From assembly GCA_944387545.1 (NCBI GenBank), contig CALXFE010000011.1, positions 1-48,140 of the forward strand: a DNA stretch of 48,140 nucleotides, in the 5' to 3' direction. Source of the stretch: an uncultured Clostridia bacterium. Lineage in GTDB: Bacteria; Bacillota; Clostridia; TANB77; CAG-508. Positions within the stretch are counted from its first letter, which is position 1. Each line of letters begins with the position of its first letter. The notes below the pieces were generated by a model. It saw nothing but the letters and a program-made list of their open reading frames with translations, did no database searches and was not told the origin of the DNA. Position numbers and translations under genes: made by a program. Of this stretch, positions 16,701 through 26,976 are shown in pieces.

Positions 16701-17579
16701 TTAATCTAATTTATCTAATTCTTCAATTAATATTCTTTCTTTATCACTACTCATTTTTGTAAGTGGTAATCTAGGAATTCCAAAAGCAAAGCCAATATGA
16801 TTTAGGGCAGCTTTTACAGGAATTGGATTTACTTCAGAAAATAAAGCATTTACTAAAGGTAAAGCATCTAATTGCATTTTTGTAGCTTTTGCAACATTAC
16901 CATCAAAAAAGTTTTGAACCATATCATGTGTATATTTTGGTTTTACATTTGATAAAACAGAAATAACCCCTAAGCCACCTAGCGATAATACAGGTAACAC
17001 TTGGTCATCATTTCCTGAATATATAAATAGATTATTACCACATAGATGCGCAATTTCTGCTACTTGTGATAAATTTCCACTAGCTTCTTTAATAGCTACA
17101 ATATTATCTATCTTAGACAATTCTAAACAAGTTTGTGGCAAAATATTGACACCAGTTCTACTAGGTACACTATATAAAATAATTGGTAATGAAACACTTT
17201 CTGCAATCAATTTGTAGTGTTCAATTAATCCTTTTTGTGTACATTTATTGTAGTAAGGTGTAACAATTAAAAGTCCGTCGACTCCTAAAGCTTCTGCTTT
17301 TTTAGAATTTTCAATGACTTTCATTGTATTATTACCACCTGTACCTGCAATAATAGGAACTCTTCCATTGGACGTTTTTACAGCACAAGATATTGTGGCA
17401 TCTTTTTCTTCTTCAGTCATTGTAGAAGATTCTCCAGTGGTTCCGCATACAATAATGGCATCAACACCATTTTCAATTTGAAAGTTAACCAATCTTTCAA
17501 ATTCTTTAAGATTAACACCATTTTCATCAAAAGGTGTACTAATAGCTGTTCCACAGCCTTTGAATAAAATTTTTTTCAT
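16701..17579 (-). CDS. dapA: 4-hydroxy-tetrahydrodipicolinate synthase
   Basis: A 292-residue TIM-barrel aldolase condensing pyruvate with aspartate semialdehyde. Landmarks are GCGTAISTPF at the start, CGTTGESSTMTEEE (substrate-binding Thr pair), YYNKCTQKGLIEHY with the catalytic Tyr, and the Schiff-base Lys in NIVAIKEASGN. The start ATG 17579 follows AGGTGA on the minus strand. The 5' region up to 17716 is too short and shows no lysine riboswitch pattern that I can recognise. It is transcribed with dapB. Confidence 0.96.
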   Translation of the reverse strand: MKKILFKGCGTAISTPFDENGVNLKEFERLVNFQIENGVDAIIVCGTTGESSTMTEEEKDATISCAVKTSNGRVPIIAGTGGNNTMKVIENSKKAEALGVDGLLIVTPYYNKCTQKGLIEHYKLIAESVSLPIILYSVPSRTGVNILPQTCLELSKIDNIVAIKEASGNLSQVAEIAHLCGNNLFIYSGNDDQVLPVLSLGGLGVISVLSNVKPKYTHDMVQNFFDGNVAKATKMQLDALPLVNALFSEVNPIPVKAALNHIGFAFGIPRLPLTKMSSDKERILIEELDKLD

Positions 17580-17716
17580 TTAAATCACCTGATTCTTTAA
17601 TAGTTGATAAAAAATATAATTATATTTCTTATACATTGCCATTATATTATAAAAATTATGAAATGAGAATAGAAAAACAAAAAGTTATTGATTTTGTAGT
17701 GAATAATAAAAATATA

Positions 17717-17745
17717 TTGACAAAGATAACAAGACTATATATAAT
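17717..17745 (+). promoter_or_regulatory. consensus promoter for the zinc-ribbon gene
   Basis: TTGACA (17717-17722), 17 bp, TATAAT (17740-17745). It is a perfect consensus at both boxes, 65 bp before the start at 17811 and divergent from dapA. Confidence 0.85.
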
Positions 17746-17810
17746 GAAAAAAAGTTGGGATGTGGTAAGAAAAATTAATTTAACAAAAATTGATTAATGG
17801 AGGTATGAGT

Positions 17811-18131
17811 ATGAAATGTCCAGTATGTAAAGATGTTACACTTTTAATGTCTGAGAAAAGAGGAGTGGAAATTGATTATTGCCCAGAATGTAGAGGGATT
17901 TGGTTAGATAGAGGAGAGCTAGAAAAATTAATAGAAAAAGAAGAGGCATACAATAAAGAGCATTATGAATATAAACATGAAAATAAGAAATATGATGATA
18001 AATATGAAGAAAGAAAACATTACCATGATGATGATTATGATGACAAATATTATAAAGATAGCAAATATCCTCGTAGAAGAAAAAGGGAATCTTTTATGGG
18101 AGAGATTTTTGATATTTTTGGAGGAGACTAA
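17811..18131 (+). CDS. TFIIB-type zinc-ribbon protein
   Basis: 106 residues. The N-terminal zinc ribbon MKCPVCKDVTLLMSEKRGVEIDYCPECRGIWLDRGELEKL has two CxxC pairs and the GIWLDxGEL ending typical of the zf-TFIIB family. A tail rich in His, Asp, Tyr and Lys (YKHENKKYDDKYEE...HYHDDDYDDKYYKD) follows, then a basic patch and a conserved-looking end (GEIFDIFGGD). Function is unknown; the tail could bind metals or be a flexible linker. ATG 17811 is chosen because GGAGG at 17799-17803 is well spaced; ATG 17805 is too close. A perfect promoter suggests high expression. Confidence 0.85.
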   Translation: MKCPVCKDVTLLMSEKRGVEIDYCPECRGIWLDRGELEKLIEKEEAYNKEHYEYKHENKKYDDKYEERKHYHDDDYDDKYYKDSKYPRRRKRESFMGEIFDIFGGD

Positions 18132-18186
18132 TCTGCATAAAGAAAGTTTTTAAAGTGAAGATCAGATATGAATTCTAAAAAATAAA

Positions 18187-18230
18187 AAAACACTTTTTAT
18201 GGATTTGAATATATCTATAAAAAGTGTTTT
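18187..18230. terminator. terminator between convergent genes
   Basis: AAAACACTTTTTAT (18187-18200) pairs with ATAAAAAGTGTTTT (18217-18230). It can serve both the zinc-ribbon gene (+) and the HD-domain gene (-). Confidence 0.8.
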
Positions 18231-18252
18231 TATATATAAAATTAAGAAATCG

Positions 18253-18795
18253 TTAAAATCGTATCATAATAAAACTAAAAAATAAATAAGCATAGCGAAA
18301 TGCTTTTTTCATAAACATTCTAGACTTTACAACTTCTAAAGTTTCAGAAACCGCACAATATTTATCAACAAAAGTCAATATAAGACCTTCTATCGAAGTT
18401 GGAAACTGTAATGTTACAGGCCACATATGGGTAATAATCATATCTTTTTCTTTTTGGCTTAAGTCAAATATTTTACTTGCATTTTCACAAGCAAGTTTTC
18501 CGTGAGTAAATGCATGAAGCCCTTTTCTGCCTGGTTGTCTAACACGCCAATCATATAGAAATAAATCATGAACCATAGCAGCTCTAGTAACAGAAATATA
18601 ATCCAGGTGATATTTTTTGCAAATTAAATAACAATAAAAAGCTACCATGTAACAATGGTCAAAACAGGTGGTTTCATAATGTTGCCTGTAGTTTTTCATT
18701 TCTTGAACTGTTTCATTACGGATAAGTTCATCTATAATATTTAAAAATTCTGTATTATCTATAGGATGTTTAAAATCATGTATTAATTTTCCCAT
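18253..18795 (-). CDS. HD-domain phosphohydrolase
   Basis: 180 residues. HD-family metal ligands are visible in order: HYETTCFDHCYMV (first His), AAMVHDLFLYDW (the HD pair), THGKLACENA, and MIITHMWP (late His). VDKYCAV follows, as in many small HD hydrolases annotated as phosphohydrolases. The substrate is unknown. The start at ATG 18795 (MGKLIHDF) has AGAGGG 9 bp upstream on the minus strand; a TTG at 18813 is less likely. It is monocistronic between the terminator at 18187 and the next plus-strand gene. Confidence 0.8.
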   Translation of the reverse strand: MGKLIHDFKHPIDNTEFLNIIDELIRNETVQEMKNYRQHYETTCFDHCYMVAFYCYLICKKYHLDYISVTRAAMVHDLFLYDWRVRQPGRKGLHAFTHGKLACENASKIFDLSQKEKDMIITHMWPVTLQFPTSIEGLILTFVDKYCAVSETLEVVKSRMFMKKAFRYAYLFFSFIMIRF

Positions 18796-18998
18796 AACAT
18801 AAATCCCTCTCAATATATTATGCTCTACCTTTTAATTATACCATAAAAAGAAAAAATAGTAAATTAAAATTTTCTTAAAAAGTTGAAAGGATAAGAAAGT
18901 TGTAATATAATAAATTTGTGATGACAGGAAAGGACATAATGTTGATAAAAAACTTATGAAAGGAGATATGTATACGTACATTATACATAGAGAAAATC

Positions 18999-20306
18999 AT
19001 GAAATTATTAGGAAAAATAGAAATACAGGGTAAAATGAAAGAACTTGCAGTAAGAAAAGAAGGCGACATATATAAATATTTTTTAGATGATGCAGTAATT
19101 GGAGCTTATGATCCAGATGTTATGGGAGATGACTTAATTGTTTTTAGAGAAAATTCTATAGAAAATGCACTATCAGGACAAATTAGAGATGAAATCACAC
19201 AAATCATTGAAAAAACAGGTAAAGAAGAAATAATAAAGACAGAAGAAAGAAAAAATGAGCAAGAAAATGTTTATGATAGGCAAATGGGATATGAAAAAGG
19301 GATAGGACAAGAGGAAGAAAAGAAAAAAGGAGAAAAAACTTTATCTAAAAACTCAAAAGAGCTTGAAAAAGAGAAAGAAGAAAAAGATGCAATACCAAGA
19401 GAAAATACGACAGGTGATATTAATATAAAACAAGAAGTGGATATGGACACAATGGCAACAGACTTTGATTCGTTAGGAGAAAAGTTAGAAAAGGCTGGAA
19501 AAATTAAAGGTGCAGATGAAAAAAATGGAAAACTAGGAATCGTGGAATCAGATGATTTGAAAAATTTAAGAGATGAAAACGGAAAAAGATTACAAGGGCA
19601 ATCTTCAAGATATGAAGCAGTTGTTATAACCAATAAAACGGGAAAAGATGGAAAACCAATTGTAAGAGCTTTAAATTTAGAAAATGATACACAAGAAGGA
19701 ACCAATCCAACAGAAAGAAATTACCAAATAGATCAAAACAAAAACAAACATGCAGAAAAAGGAGATGTTTTAACAAGACTAAGAATTCAAGGAGAAGAAA
19801 CAATAGGAATAGAAAAAGGTCAATATGGAGAAGTAGAGGTTTATCATTCACATGACAAAACAATTGGTGGAAAAGGTGTTGAAGGAAATAAAAGTCTAGA
19901 TAGACAATTGGAAACCTCAAATGCTAAAAATCCGGTAGAAGGCATGGATGAAGAAACACAAAAATTAGCACAAGAATATCAAGACGGTTATCGCTCAGTA
20001 GAAGCATCTTATCAAGAAGCAAATGCTCATGAAGATTCGAGAGATGAGCCATGTGAAGAAATGGAACCAGAAGATTTAGATGGGAATTTCCATACAGGAA
20101 ATCATAATCATGTAGATGAAATTACAACAGAATTAATGAAAAATGAAGAAATTGCAGATAAGTTTACGCAAAGAGAAGTTAGAGATATGGTGGAAAAAGG
20201 ATGGAAGAACAAAAAAAATGATGAATCATTAGAAGATTTTCAAAAAAGAATGGAAGAAGACATAGAACAAGACGCTGAAAACATGCGTGGAGAAAGAGGA
20301 AGATAA
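18999..20306 (+). CDS. uncharacterised acidic hydrophilic 435-residue protein
   Basis: No family recognised. The first 75 residues look like a small folded domain (MKLLGKIEIQGKMKELAVRKEGDIYKYFLDDAVIGAYDPDVMGDDLIVF). A long Lys/Glu-rich region (about 85-150) follows, then a moderately conserved-looking middle (VESDDLKNLRDENGKRLQGQSSRYEAVVITNKTGKDG), and a highly charged C-terminus with HEDSRDEPCEEMEPEDLDGNFHTGNHNHVDEITTELM. There is no signal or membrane segment. The ribosome binding site at the chosen ATG is weak. The best site (AAAGGAG, 18959-18965) instead faces a short 21-codon frame at 18968 that overlaps this start, so the true start or a leader peptide is uncertain. Confidence 0.7.
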   Translation: MKLLGKIEIQGKMKELAVRKEGDIYKYFLDDAVIGAYDPDVMGDDLIVFRENSIENALSGQIRDEITQIIEKTGKEEIIKTEERKNEQENVYDRQMGYEKGIGQEEEKKKGEKTLSKNSKELEKEKEEKDAIPRENTTGDINIKQEVDMDTMATDFDSLGEKLEKAGKIKGADEKNGKLGIVESDDLKNLRDENGKRLQGQSSRYEAVVITNKTGKDGKPIVRALNLENDTQEGTNPTERNYQIDQNKNKHAEKGDVLTRLRIQGEETIGIEKGQYGEVEVYHSHDKTIGGKGVEGNKSLDRQLETSNAKNPVEGMDEETQKLAQEYQDGYRSVEASYQEANAHEDSRDEPCEEMEPEDLDGNFHTGNHNHVDEITTELMKNEEIADKFTQREVRDMVEKGWKNKKNDESLEDFQKRMEEDIEQDAENMRGERGR

Positions 20307-20342
20307 GATTTATTAAAAATATATTAATTTTCACTAAAAAAG

Positions 20343-20371
20343 TTGCAATATTTTGCCAATAATAGTATAAT
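20343..20371 (+). promoter_or_regulatory. promoter for the GT2 gene
   Basis: TTGCAA (20343-20348), 17 bp, TATAAT (20366-20371), 55 bp before the start of the next gene. Confidence 0.7.
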
Positions 20372-20426
20372 ATAAAAGGTAGTATAATAATATATAGAAA
20401 GTATTATTAAAAAGAGAGGTAAAAAA

Positions 20427-21686
20427 ATGGATTATTTATATATACTAAGAGAAGCTTTAGTATGGACTGTTACAATATTTTGGTTGTATCAAGTAATAGT
20501 AAGTTTATGTTCTTTAGTAAAACTAAAGGATAAGCCTTTAAAAGAAAATAAAGATCACAGATTTATGGCAATTATACCTGCACATAATGAAGAAGCAGTG
20601 GTTGGGAATTTAATCGAAAGTTTAAAAAATCAAACATATAATAAAGATTTATATGATATCTATGTAATAGCAGATAACTGTACAGATAATACAGCAAAAA
20701 TAGCGAGAGATGCCGGTGCAATTGTATATGAAAGATATGATGAAACAAAGAAAACAAAAGGATATGCTTTAAATTGGTTTTTACAACAAAAAATTGCAGA
20801 AGATGCACCATATGATGCGTTCTTTGTGTTTGATGCTGACAATATTGTGGATAAAAACTTTATTAAAAATATGAATAAAAAATTATGTCAAGGAGAAGAT
20901 GTTGTACAAGGTTATAGAGATATTAAAAACCCATCTGACAACTGGATAACAGCAGGATATGCTATCTTCTATTGGCAAATGCATAGATTTTATCATTTAG
21001 CAAGATATAATATAGGATTATCACCATTATTAAATGGTACAGGTTTTATGGTAAGATTTGATGTAATAAAACCACAAGGTTGGGATACAGAAACATTAAC
21101 AGAAGATATAGAATTTTCTTTAAAGAGAATCATAAAAGGAAAGAAATTAGGTTGGGCAACAGATGCAATTGTTTATGACGAACAACCTACAGGCTTTAGA
21201 CAAAGCTGGTCACAAAGAAGTAGATGGACAGTAGGACATATTCAATGTATAAAAAAATATACAAAGGATTTAGCAATAGCTGCAAAAGAAAATAAAAAGA
21301 TGATTAATTTTGATGGCTTATTATATATTGTTGGAAGTATTCCAATGTTTATTATAACAATGGTATTATTATTTACAAACTTTGTCATGTATAATGCAGA
21401 ATCAATAACAACAGCAGAATTAATAAAAAATCTAGTATTCTATTTAGTACCAACATTTATATTACCAATATTAGTAGGAATGTTTGCAATGTGGCTAGAT
21501 GGTAGAAAAATAAAACCAATGGCAAAAGGATTGTTATGCTATCCACTATTTTTATTAACATGGATATGTATTAACTTTAAATGTTTATTTATAAGAAATA
21601 CATCTTGGGAGAAAATCAACCATGTAAGAAGTATAAAAATATCAGATGTTTCTGATAAAACACAAACTGAAAAAGAATTAGTTTAG
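20427..21686 (+). CDS. membrane glycosyltransferase family 2 (processive type)
   Basis: 419 residues. One N-terminal membrane helix (about 8-28) precedes a GT2 catalytic domain. Its motifs are IIPAHNEEAVVGNLIESL, VIADNCTDNT (nucleotide Asp), FDADNIVD (metal DxD), TEDIEFSLKR (catalytic TED) and QRSRW (QxxRW). About three C-terminal membrane helices follow. This order is that of cellulose, hyaluronan and poly-GlcNAc synthases, so an exported polysaccharide or glycolipid is likely; the sugar cannot be read from sequence. The ribosome binding site is GAGAGG. It is followed by a GT-C type enzyme. Confidence 0.9.
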   Translation: MDYLYILREALVWTVTIFWLYQVIVSLCSLVKLKDKPLKENKDHRFMAIIPAHNEEAVVGNLIESLKNQTYNKDLYDIYVIADNCTDNTAKIARDAGAIVYERYDETKKTKGYALNWFLQQKIAEDAPYDAFFVFDADNIVDKNFIKNMNKKLCQGEDVVQGYRDIKNPSDNWITAGYAIFYWQMHRFYHLARYNIGLSPLLNGTGFMVRFDVIKPQGWDTETLTEDIEFSLKRIIKGKKLGWATDAIVYDEQPTGFRQSWSQRSRWTVGHIQCIKKYTKDLAIAAKENKKMINFDGLLYIVGSIPMFIITMVLLFTNFVMYNAESITTAELIKNLVFYLVPTFILPILVGMFAMWLDGRKIKPMAKGLLCYPLFLLTWICINFKCLFIRNTSWEKINHVRSIKISDVSDKTQTEKELV

Positions 21687-21706
21687 TAAATGAATAATAT
21701 AAAAAG

Positions 21707-21780
21707 ATAAGTGGACGTTTAAAATGTTGTTAACCATGACAATAAATAATGCTCCACTTATTATTATTATTATTATTATT
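21707..21780 (+). terminator. hairpin with an ATT microsatellite downstream
   Basis: ATAAGTGGA (21707-21715) pairs with TCCACTTAT (21753-21761), directly followed by about six TTA/ATT units to 21780. It is probably a (partial) terminator between the two glycosyltransferase genes. The triplet run is a slippage-prone tract 30 bp before the next start codon. Confidence 0.55.
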
Positions 21781-21811
21781 GGAAAAATGCAAACAATTAA
21801 GGGAGAAAAAT

Positions 21812-23326
21812 ATGGGAAAATTAAAGAACATTAACAAAAAATATATACATATAGGTATCCTAATACTAGGAATTATATTTATATTATTATCAGCATTTCA
21901 CGAAGATATATGGTTTGATGAAAGTTATTCTGTAGCAATTGCAAAACATAATTTTATTGATATATGGAATATAACAGGAAATGATGTTCATCCACCATTG
22001 TATTACTGGATGTTACACATTGTATGGATGATTTTTGGAAATCAAATAGTGGCGTTTAGATTGTTTTCTGTACTGGCTATTGTCATTTTAGGAATATTGG
22101 GATACACCCATATAAGAAAAGATTTTGGAGAAAAAATAGGGATTTTATTTTCATTTTTAGTCTATTTTTTACCTGTTATGTGTACATATAGTCAGGAAAT
22201 CCGAATGTATTCATGGTCATGCCTAATTGTAACATTACTTGCTATATATGGGTATAGATTATATAAAACAGTGAAGAATAAGGAAGTATTAAAAATACAA
22301 AATAAAAACATAATTATATTTGGGATTTTTAGTATAATGGCATGTTATATACATTATTATGCATTAGCAGCAGCAGGCTTAATCAATTTCTTTTTACTAA
22401 TCTACCTTATTAAGAATAGAAAAGAAAATACAAAATTATTTAGAAACTTTATCATTTTAGCAGTGATACAAATTCTTTTATATATTCCTTGGTTATGGTA
22501 TTTAAAAGGACAAGTAGCACATGTAGGTGGGGGCTTTTGGATAACATTAGAATATAGTACATTTATAGAGGTACTAAGTTTCCAATTTAGAAGACAATTA
22601 GATACAGAATTTACTTTTGATGTTCATACAATTATTGCATTAGTAGCTTCTATTGTAATGTATGTATATCTTTTATATAGAATATATAAAGCTAAAAAAG
22701 AAAAAGAAGAAATGTGTCCAGGTTTATTAGCAATCAGTATATATTTATTGGTTATTATAGCTGTGTTATTGATTTCTATATTTACACCAATTTTATATGC
22801 AAGATATTTAATTGTCATAACAGGATTATATATTTTTGGATTCGCATTTTTTATGGCAAAAGAAAAAAGAAAATGGGTAACAATTGCCATATGTGCAGTA
22901 ATATTTATTTTAGCTTGTATTAGTAATGTAACCAATATGATGATAAATTATGATAAAAGTAATATGAAGCAAATAGATTTTCTAGAAGAAAATATAGAGC
23001 CAAATGACATTTTGATATATTCCAATATTGGAAATGGTGGCGTTATTGCAGCCTTTTTCCCTGAAAGTACACAATATTTCTATAATGGAGAATACTGGGA
23101 TGTAGAAGAAGCATACAAAGCGTATGGACCAGGAATGAAAATTATATATAATTATGATGATATATTAAAAGATTATCATGGAAGGATTTGGCTAATTGAT
23201 TCAGAAAATTGTGAATTATACAATGCCTTCCCAAAAGAAGGAATAAAAACATTAATAGAACCTACAAAATTTAATACAAAATATCAAAATTATGTGTATA
23301 CGATTGTGTTATTAGAAAAAGAATAA
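21812..23326 (+). CDS. polytopic GT-C family (PMT/ArnT-like) glycosyltransferase
   Basis: 504 residues with about 10-12 membrane helices and a C-terminal soluble part (about 395-504). Near the N-terminus, the first extracytoplasmic loop has FHEDIWFDESYSVAIAKHNFIDIW, then NDVHPPLYYWMLH. These match the acidic Asp-Glu and the HPPLYY motif of dolichyl- or undecaprenyl-phosphate-sugar-dependent enzymes of the PMT_2 superfamily. It probably transfers a lipid-linked sugar outside the membrane. ATG 21812 follows GGGAG; the open frame from 21749 begins inside the ATT repeat and is not used. The next gene starts 29 bp downstream. Confidence 0.85.
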   Translation: MGKLKNINKKYIHIGILILGIIFILLSAFHEDIWFDESYSVAIAKHNFIDIWNITGNDVHPPLYYWMLHIVWMIFGNQIVAFRLFSVLAIVILGILGYTHIRKDFGEKIGILFSFLVYFLPVMCTYSQEIRMYSWSCLIVTLLAIYGYRLYKTVKNKEVLKIQNKNIIIFGIFSIMACYIHYYALAAAGLINFFLLIYLIKNRKENTKLFRNFIILAVIQILLYIPWLWYLKGQVAHVGGGFWITLEYSTFIEVLSFQFRRQLDTEFTFDVHTIIALVASIVMYVYLLYRIYKAKKEKEEMCPGLLAISIYLLVIIAVLLISIFTPILYARYLIVITGLYIFGFAFFMAKEKRKWVTIAICAVIFILACISNVTNMMINYDKSNMKQIDFLEENIEPNDILIYSNIGNGGVIAAFFPESTQYFYNGEYWDVEEAYKAYGPGMKIIYNYDDILKDYHGRIWLIDSENCELYNAFPKEGIKTLIEPTKFNTKYQNYVYTIVLLEKE

Positions 23327-23355
23327 TTAAAGAATAATAAAAAGGAAAGTTAGAC

Positions 23356-24708
23356 ATGAAAAAAAGAATAAATCTAAAAGCATTGATTGTGAATAGCATA
23401 ACATTTATCATTTTAATGATTGCAGTATACTTTGCATATCAATTTTATCAGAGCAATAACTTTAATGAATTTCTTAGAAGTGAAGCAAAACATAACCTAT
23501 CGGAGTTTAAACGAGATGAAAAAATAAAGTATTCTGAAATAAATAGTTATAACATAACATCAAATGATTATAATGATGCTATGTTCTCCAAAGAAATACA
23601 AGTACAAAAAAATACACCATATAGGGTAACTTGTATGGTAAAAACAAAAGATGTTGAAGCAGAAAAAAATGTGTCTAGTGTCGGAGCACAAATTTCTGTA
23701 TCCAATACCACAGAAAGGTCTATTGCAATTAGTGGAGATAGTGATTGGCAGGAAATAGAATTGATATTTAACTCTAAAAATAGAGAGACTGTTGATATTG
23801 CTTTTAGACTAGGTGGAACTGCGGGATATGCAAAAGGAGAAGCTTGGTTTTCTGATTTTAAAATCGAAGAGGGAAAGAATGATGAAAACAGTAGATGGAA
23901 ATTTGCTTGTTTCATTTTTGAAAATACAAATGTAGTAATTGACAATAAAGATATAAATATTCAAGTAACCGAAGCCGATAAAACAGATATAAAAAATACA
24001 ATAGATAGATTTGAAAGTTGTTGCAAAACATTATCAGAAGGAAAAATGACAGCAGACTGTGATATATATGATATACAAGAACCAATCACATCACTATCTT
24101 ATGATGATGAATTTGGATATTATGTTGCACCAGAAGATATAGAAAAACAGATAAAAGATACAATAAACCAAAACAATTATGATCATATTTTTGTAGTAGT
24201 AAGACTAGGAAATGAAGAATATGAAGATGACATAGAAATCAAAGATTGGATAGGACTAGGTTCTATGGATTATTATGGGATAGGATTTTCCAATATCCGA
24301 TTACCAAATAGTTCAAAAAGTTATATATATAAATATAGTACAAGAGTAAATCAATTTCCAGAAGAAGTATTTTTACATGAATTTTTACATTCTTTAGAAA
24401 GAACAGCAAAAGAATATGGGTATACCATACCAGAATTACATGACTATAAACAATATGGATATGAAAATGAATATCTAATAGGACAAAAAAACTGGTATAA
24501 AGCTTATATGAATAAAGAAATCTATACAGCAAATGGATATATAGGCTTACCAAGTGAAATATATACATTAAAACCAGCGAAGAAATCAAATTTTTCATAT
24601 GCATATACCTTAGATGTATATAAAGAACCACAAAACATCATTGAAGAAATACGAGGAATTTTCGAAAACTTATTTAGAAATATTAAATTAGTAATAGGAG
24701 AACTATAA
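23356..24708 (+). CDS. membrane-anchored putative zinc metalloprotease
   Basis: 450 residues with one N-terminal membrane anchor (about 10-29). A beta-rich segment (about 40-175; FSKEIQVQKNTPYRVTCMVKTKDV...GEAWFSDFKIEEG) resembles CBM4/9-type galactose-binding modules. The C-terminal part contains EVFLHEFLHSLERT with HExxH at about 341-345, the gluzincin/metzincin zinc signature. A third ligand is not certain; candidates are His/Glu in PELHDYKQYGYENEY. The catalytic domain should face outside. It lies 29 bp after the GT-C gene and 17 bp before queA, so it is co-transcribed with both. The substrate is unknown. Confidence 0.75.
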   Translation: MKKRINLKALIVNSITFIILMIAVYFAYQFYQSNNFNEFLRSEAKHNLSEFKRDEKIKYSEINSYNITSNDYNDAMFSKEIQVQKNTPYRVTCMVKTKDVEAEKNVSSVGAQISVSNTTERSIAISGDSDWQEIELIFNSKNRETVDIAFRLGGTAGYAKGEAWFSDFKIEEGKNDENSRWKFACFIFENTNVVIDNKDINIQVTEADKTDIKNTIDRFESCCKTLSEGKMTADCDIYDIQEPITSLSYDDEFGYYVAPEDIEKQIKDTINQNNYDHIFVVVRLGNEEYEDDIEIKDWIGLGSMDYYGIGFSNIRLPNSSKSYIYKYSTRVNQFPEEVFLHEFLHSLERTAKEYGYTIPELHDYKQYGYENEYLIGQKNWYKAYMNKEIYTANGYIGLPSEIYTLKPAKKSNFSYAYTLDVYKEPQNIIEEIRGIFENLFRNIKLVIGEL

Positions 24709-24725
24709 AGATATAGGAGGAAACA

Positions 24726-25748
24726 GTGAAAGTATCAGAATTTAATTATAATTTACCAGAAGAATTAATTGCACAAACACCAATAGAAAAAAGAGATGAA
24801 TCTAGATTAATGGTTTTAGATAGAAGCAAACAAACAATAGAACATAAGACCTTTAAGGATATTATAGAATACCTTGAACCTGGAGATTGTCTAGTAAGAA
24901 ATAACACAAAAGTGATTCCTGCTAGAATTTATGGAAAAAAAGAAACAGGTGCAAATGTGGAATTTTTGCTTTTAAATAATATTGAAGGTGATATATGGGA
25001 AAGTATTGTAAGACCAGGAAATAAACTTCATGTTGGTACAAAAGTCATTTTTGGTGATGGATTATTAATTGCTGAAATTTTAGAAATTATGCAAGGAGGA
25101 ACAAGAAAAGTAAAATTCTCATATGAAGGTATTTTTAATGAAATATTAGATAAGATTGGACTAATGCCATTACCTCCATATATTCATGAAGAATTAAAAG
25201 ACAATGATCGATATCAAACCGTATATGCAAAATATGATGGGTCAGCTGCAGCTCCAACAGCAGGGTTACATTTTACACCAGAACTATTAAAAAAGATAGA
25301 AGAAAAAGGTGTCAAAATTGCAAATGTTACCTTACATGTAGGAATAGGAACTTTTAGACCAGTTAAAGAAGAAAATGTAGAAAATCATGAAATGCACACA
25401 GAACACTTTTATATAAAACAAGAAGATGTAGAAAAAATTAATGAAACGAAAAGACAAGGAAAGAAAGTTATCGCAGTAGGAACAACTTCTTGCAGAGTTC
25501 TAGAAACCATAGCAAATGAAAATGGATTGGTAAAAGAAACAGAAGGTGATACAAACATATTTATTTATCCAGGATATCATTTCAAATGCTTGGATGGACT
25601 AATCACAAATTTTCATTTACCACAATCAACTTTATTGATGCTTGTATCTGCATTAGCAGGAAAAGAATATATTTTGAAAGCATATCATGAAGCTGTTAGA
25701 GAAAAATACAGATTTTTTAGTTTTGGAGATGCTATGTTTATATTGTAA
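24726..25748 (+). CDS. queA: S-adenosylmethionine:tRNA ribosyltransferase-isomerase
   Basis: 340 residues, GTG start preceded by AGGAGG. It makes epoxyqueuosine at tRNA position 34 from preQ1 and the ribosyl group of S-adenosylmethionine. Conserved stretches are [65 protein letters not shown] and [16 protein letters not shown]. It is full length and followed by tgt, the previous step of the same pathway. Confidence 0.97.
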   Translation: MKVSEFNYNLPEELIAQTPIEKRDESRLMVLDRSKQTIEHKTFKDIIEYLEPGDCLVRNNTKVIPARIYGKKETGANVEFLLLNNIEGDIWESIVRPGNKLHVGTKVIFGDGLLIAEILEIMQGGTRKVKFSYEGIFNEILDKIGLMPLPPYIHEELKDNDRYQTVYAKYDGSAAAPTAGLHFTPELLKKIEEKGVKIANVTLHVGIGTFRPVKEENVENHEMHTEHFYIKQEDVEKINETKRQGKKVIAVGTTSCRVLETIANENGLVKETEGDTNIFIYPGYHFKCLDGLITNFHLPQSTLLMLVSALAGKEYILKAYHEAVREKYRFFSFGDAMFIL

Positions 25749-25756
25749 GATTATAA

Positions 25757-26965
<1,209 letters not shown>

Positions 26966-26976
26966 GAGGGATACAA

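Noticed and set aside
17580..17716. Lysine riboswitch upstream of dapA
   Set aside because: The leader is AT-rich with no recognisable lysine-riboswitch core and is too short for one.
22714..22923. 69-codon plus-strand open frame inside the GT-C gene
   Set aside because: Alternate-frame shadow of a membrane protein, no start signal.
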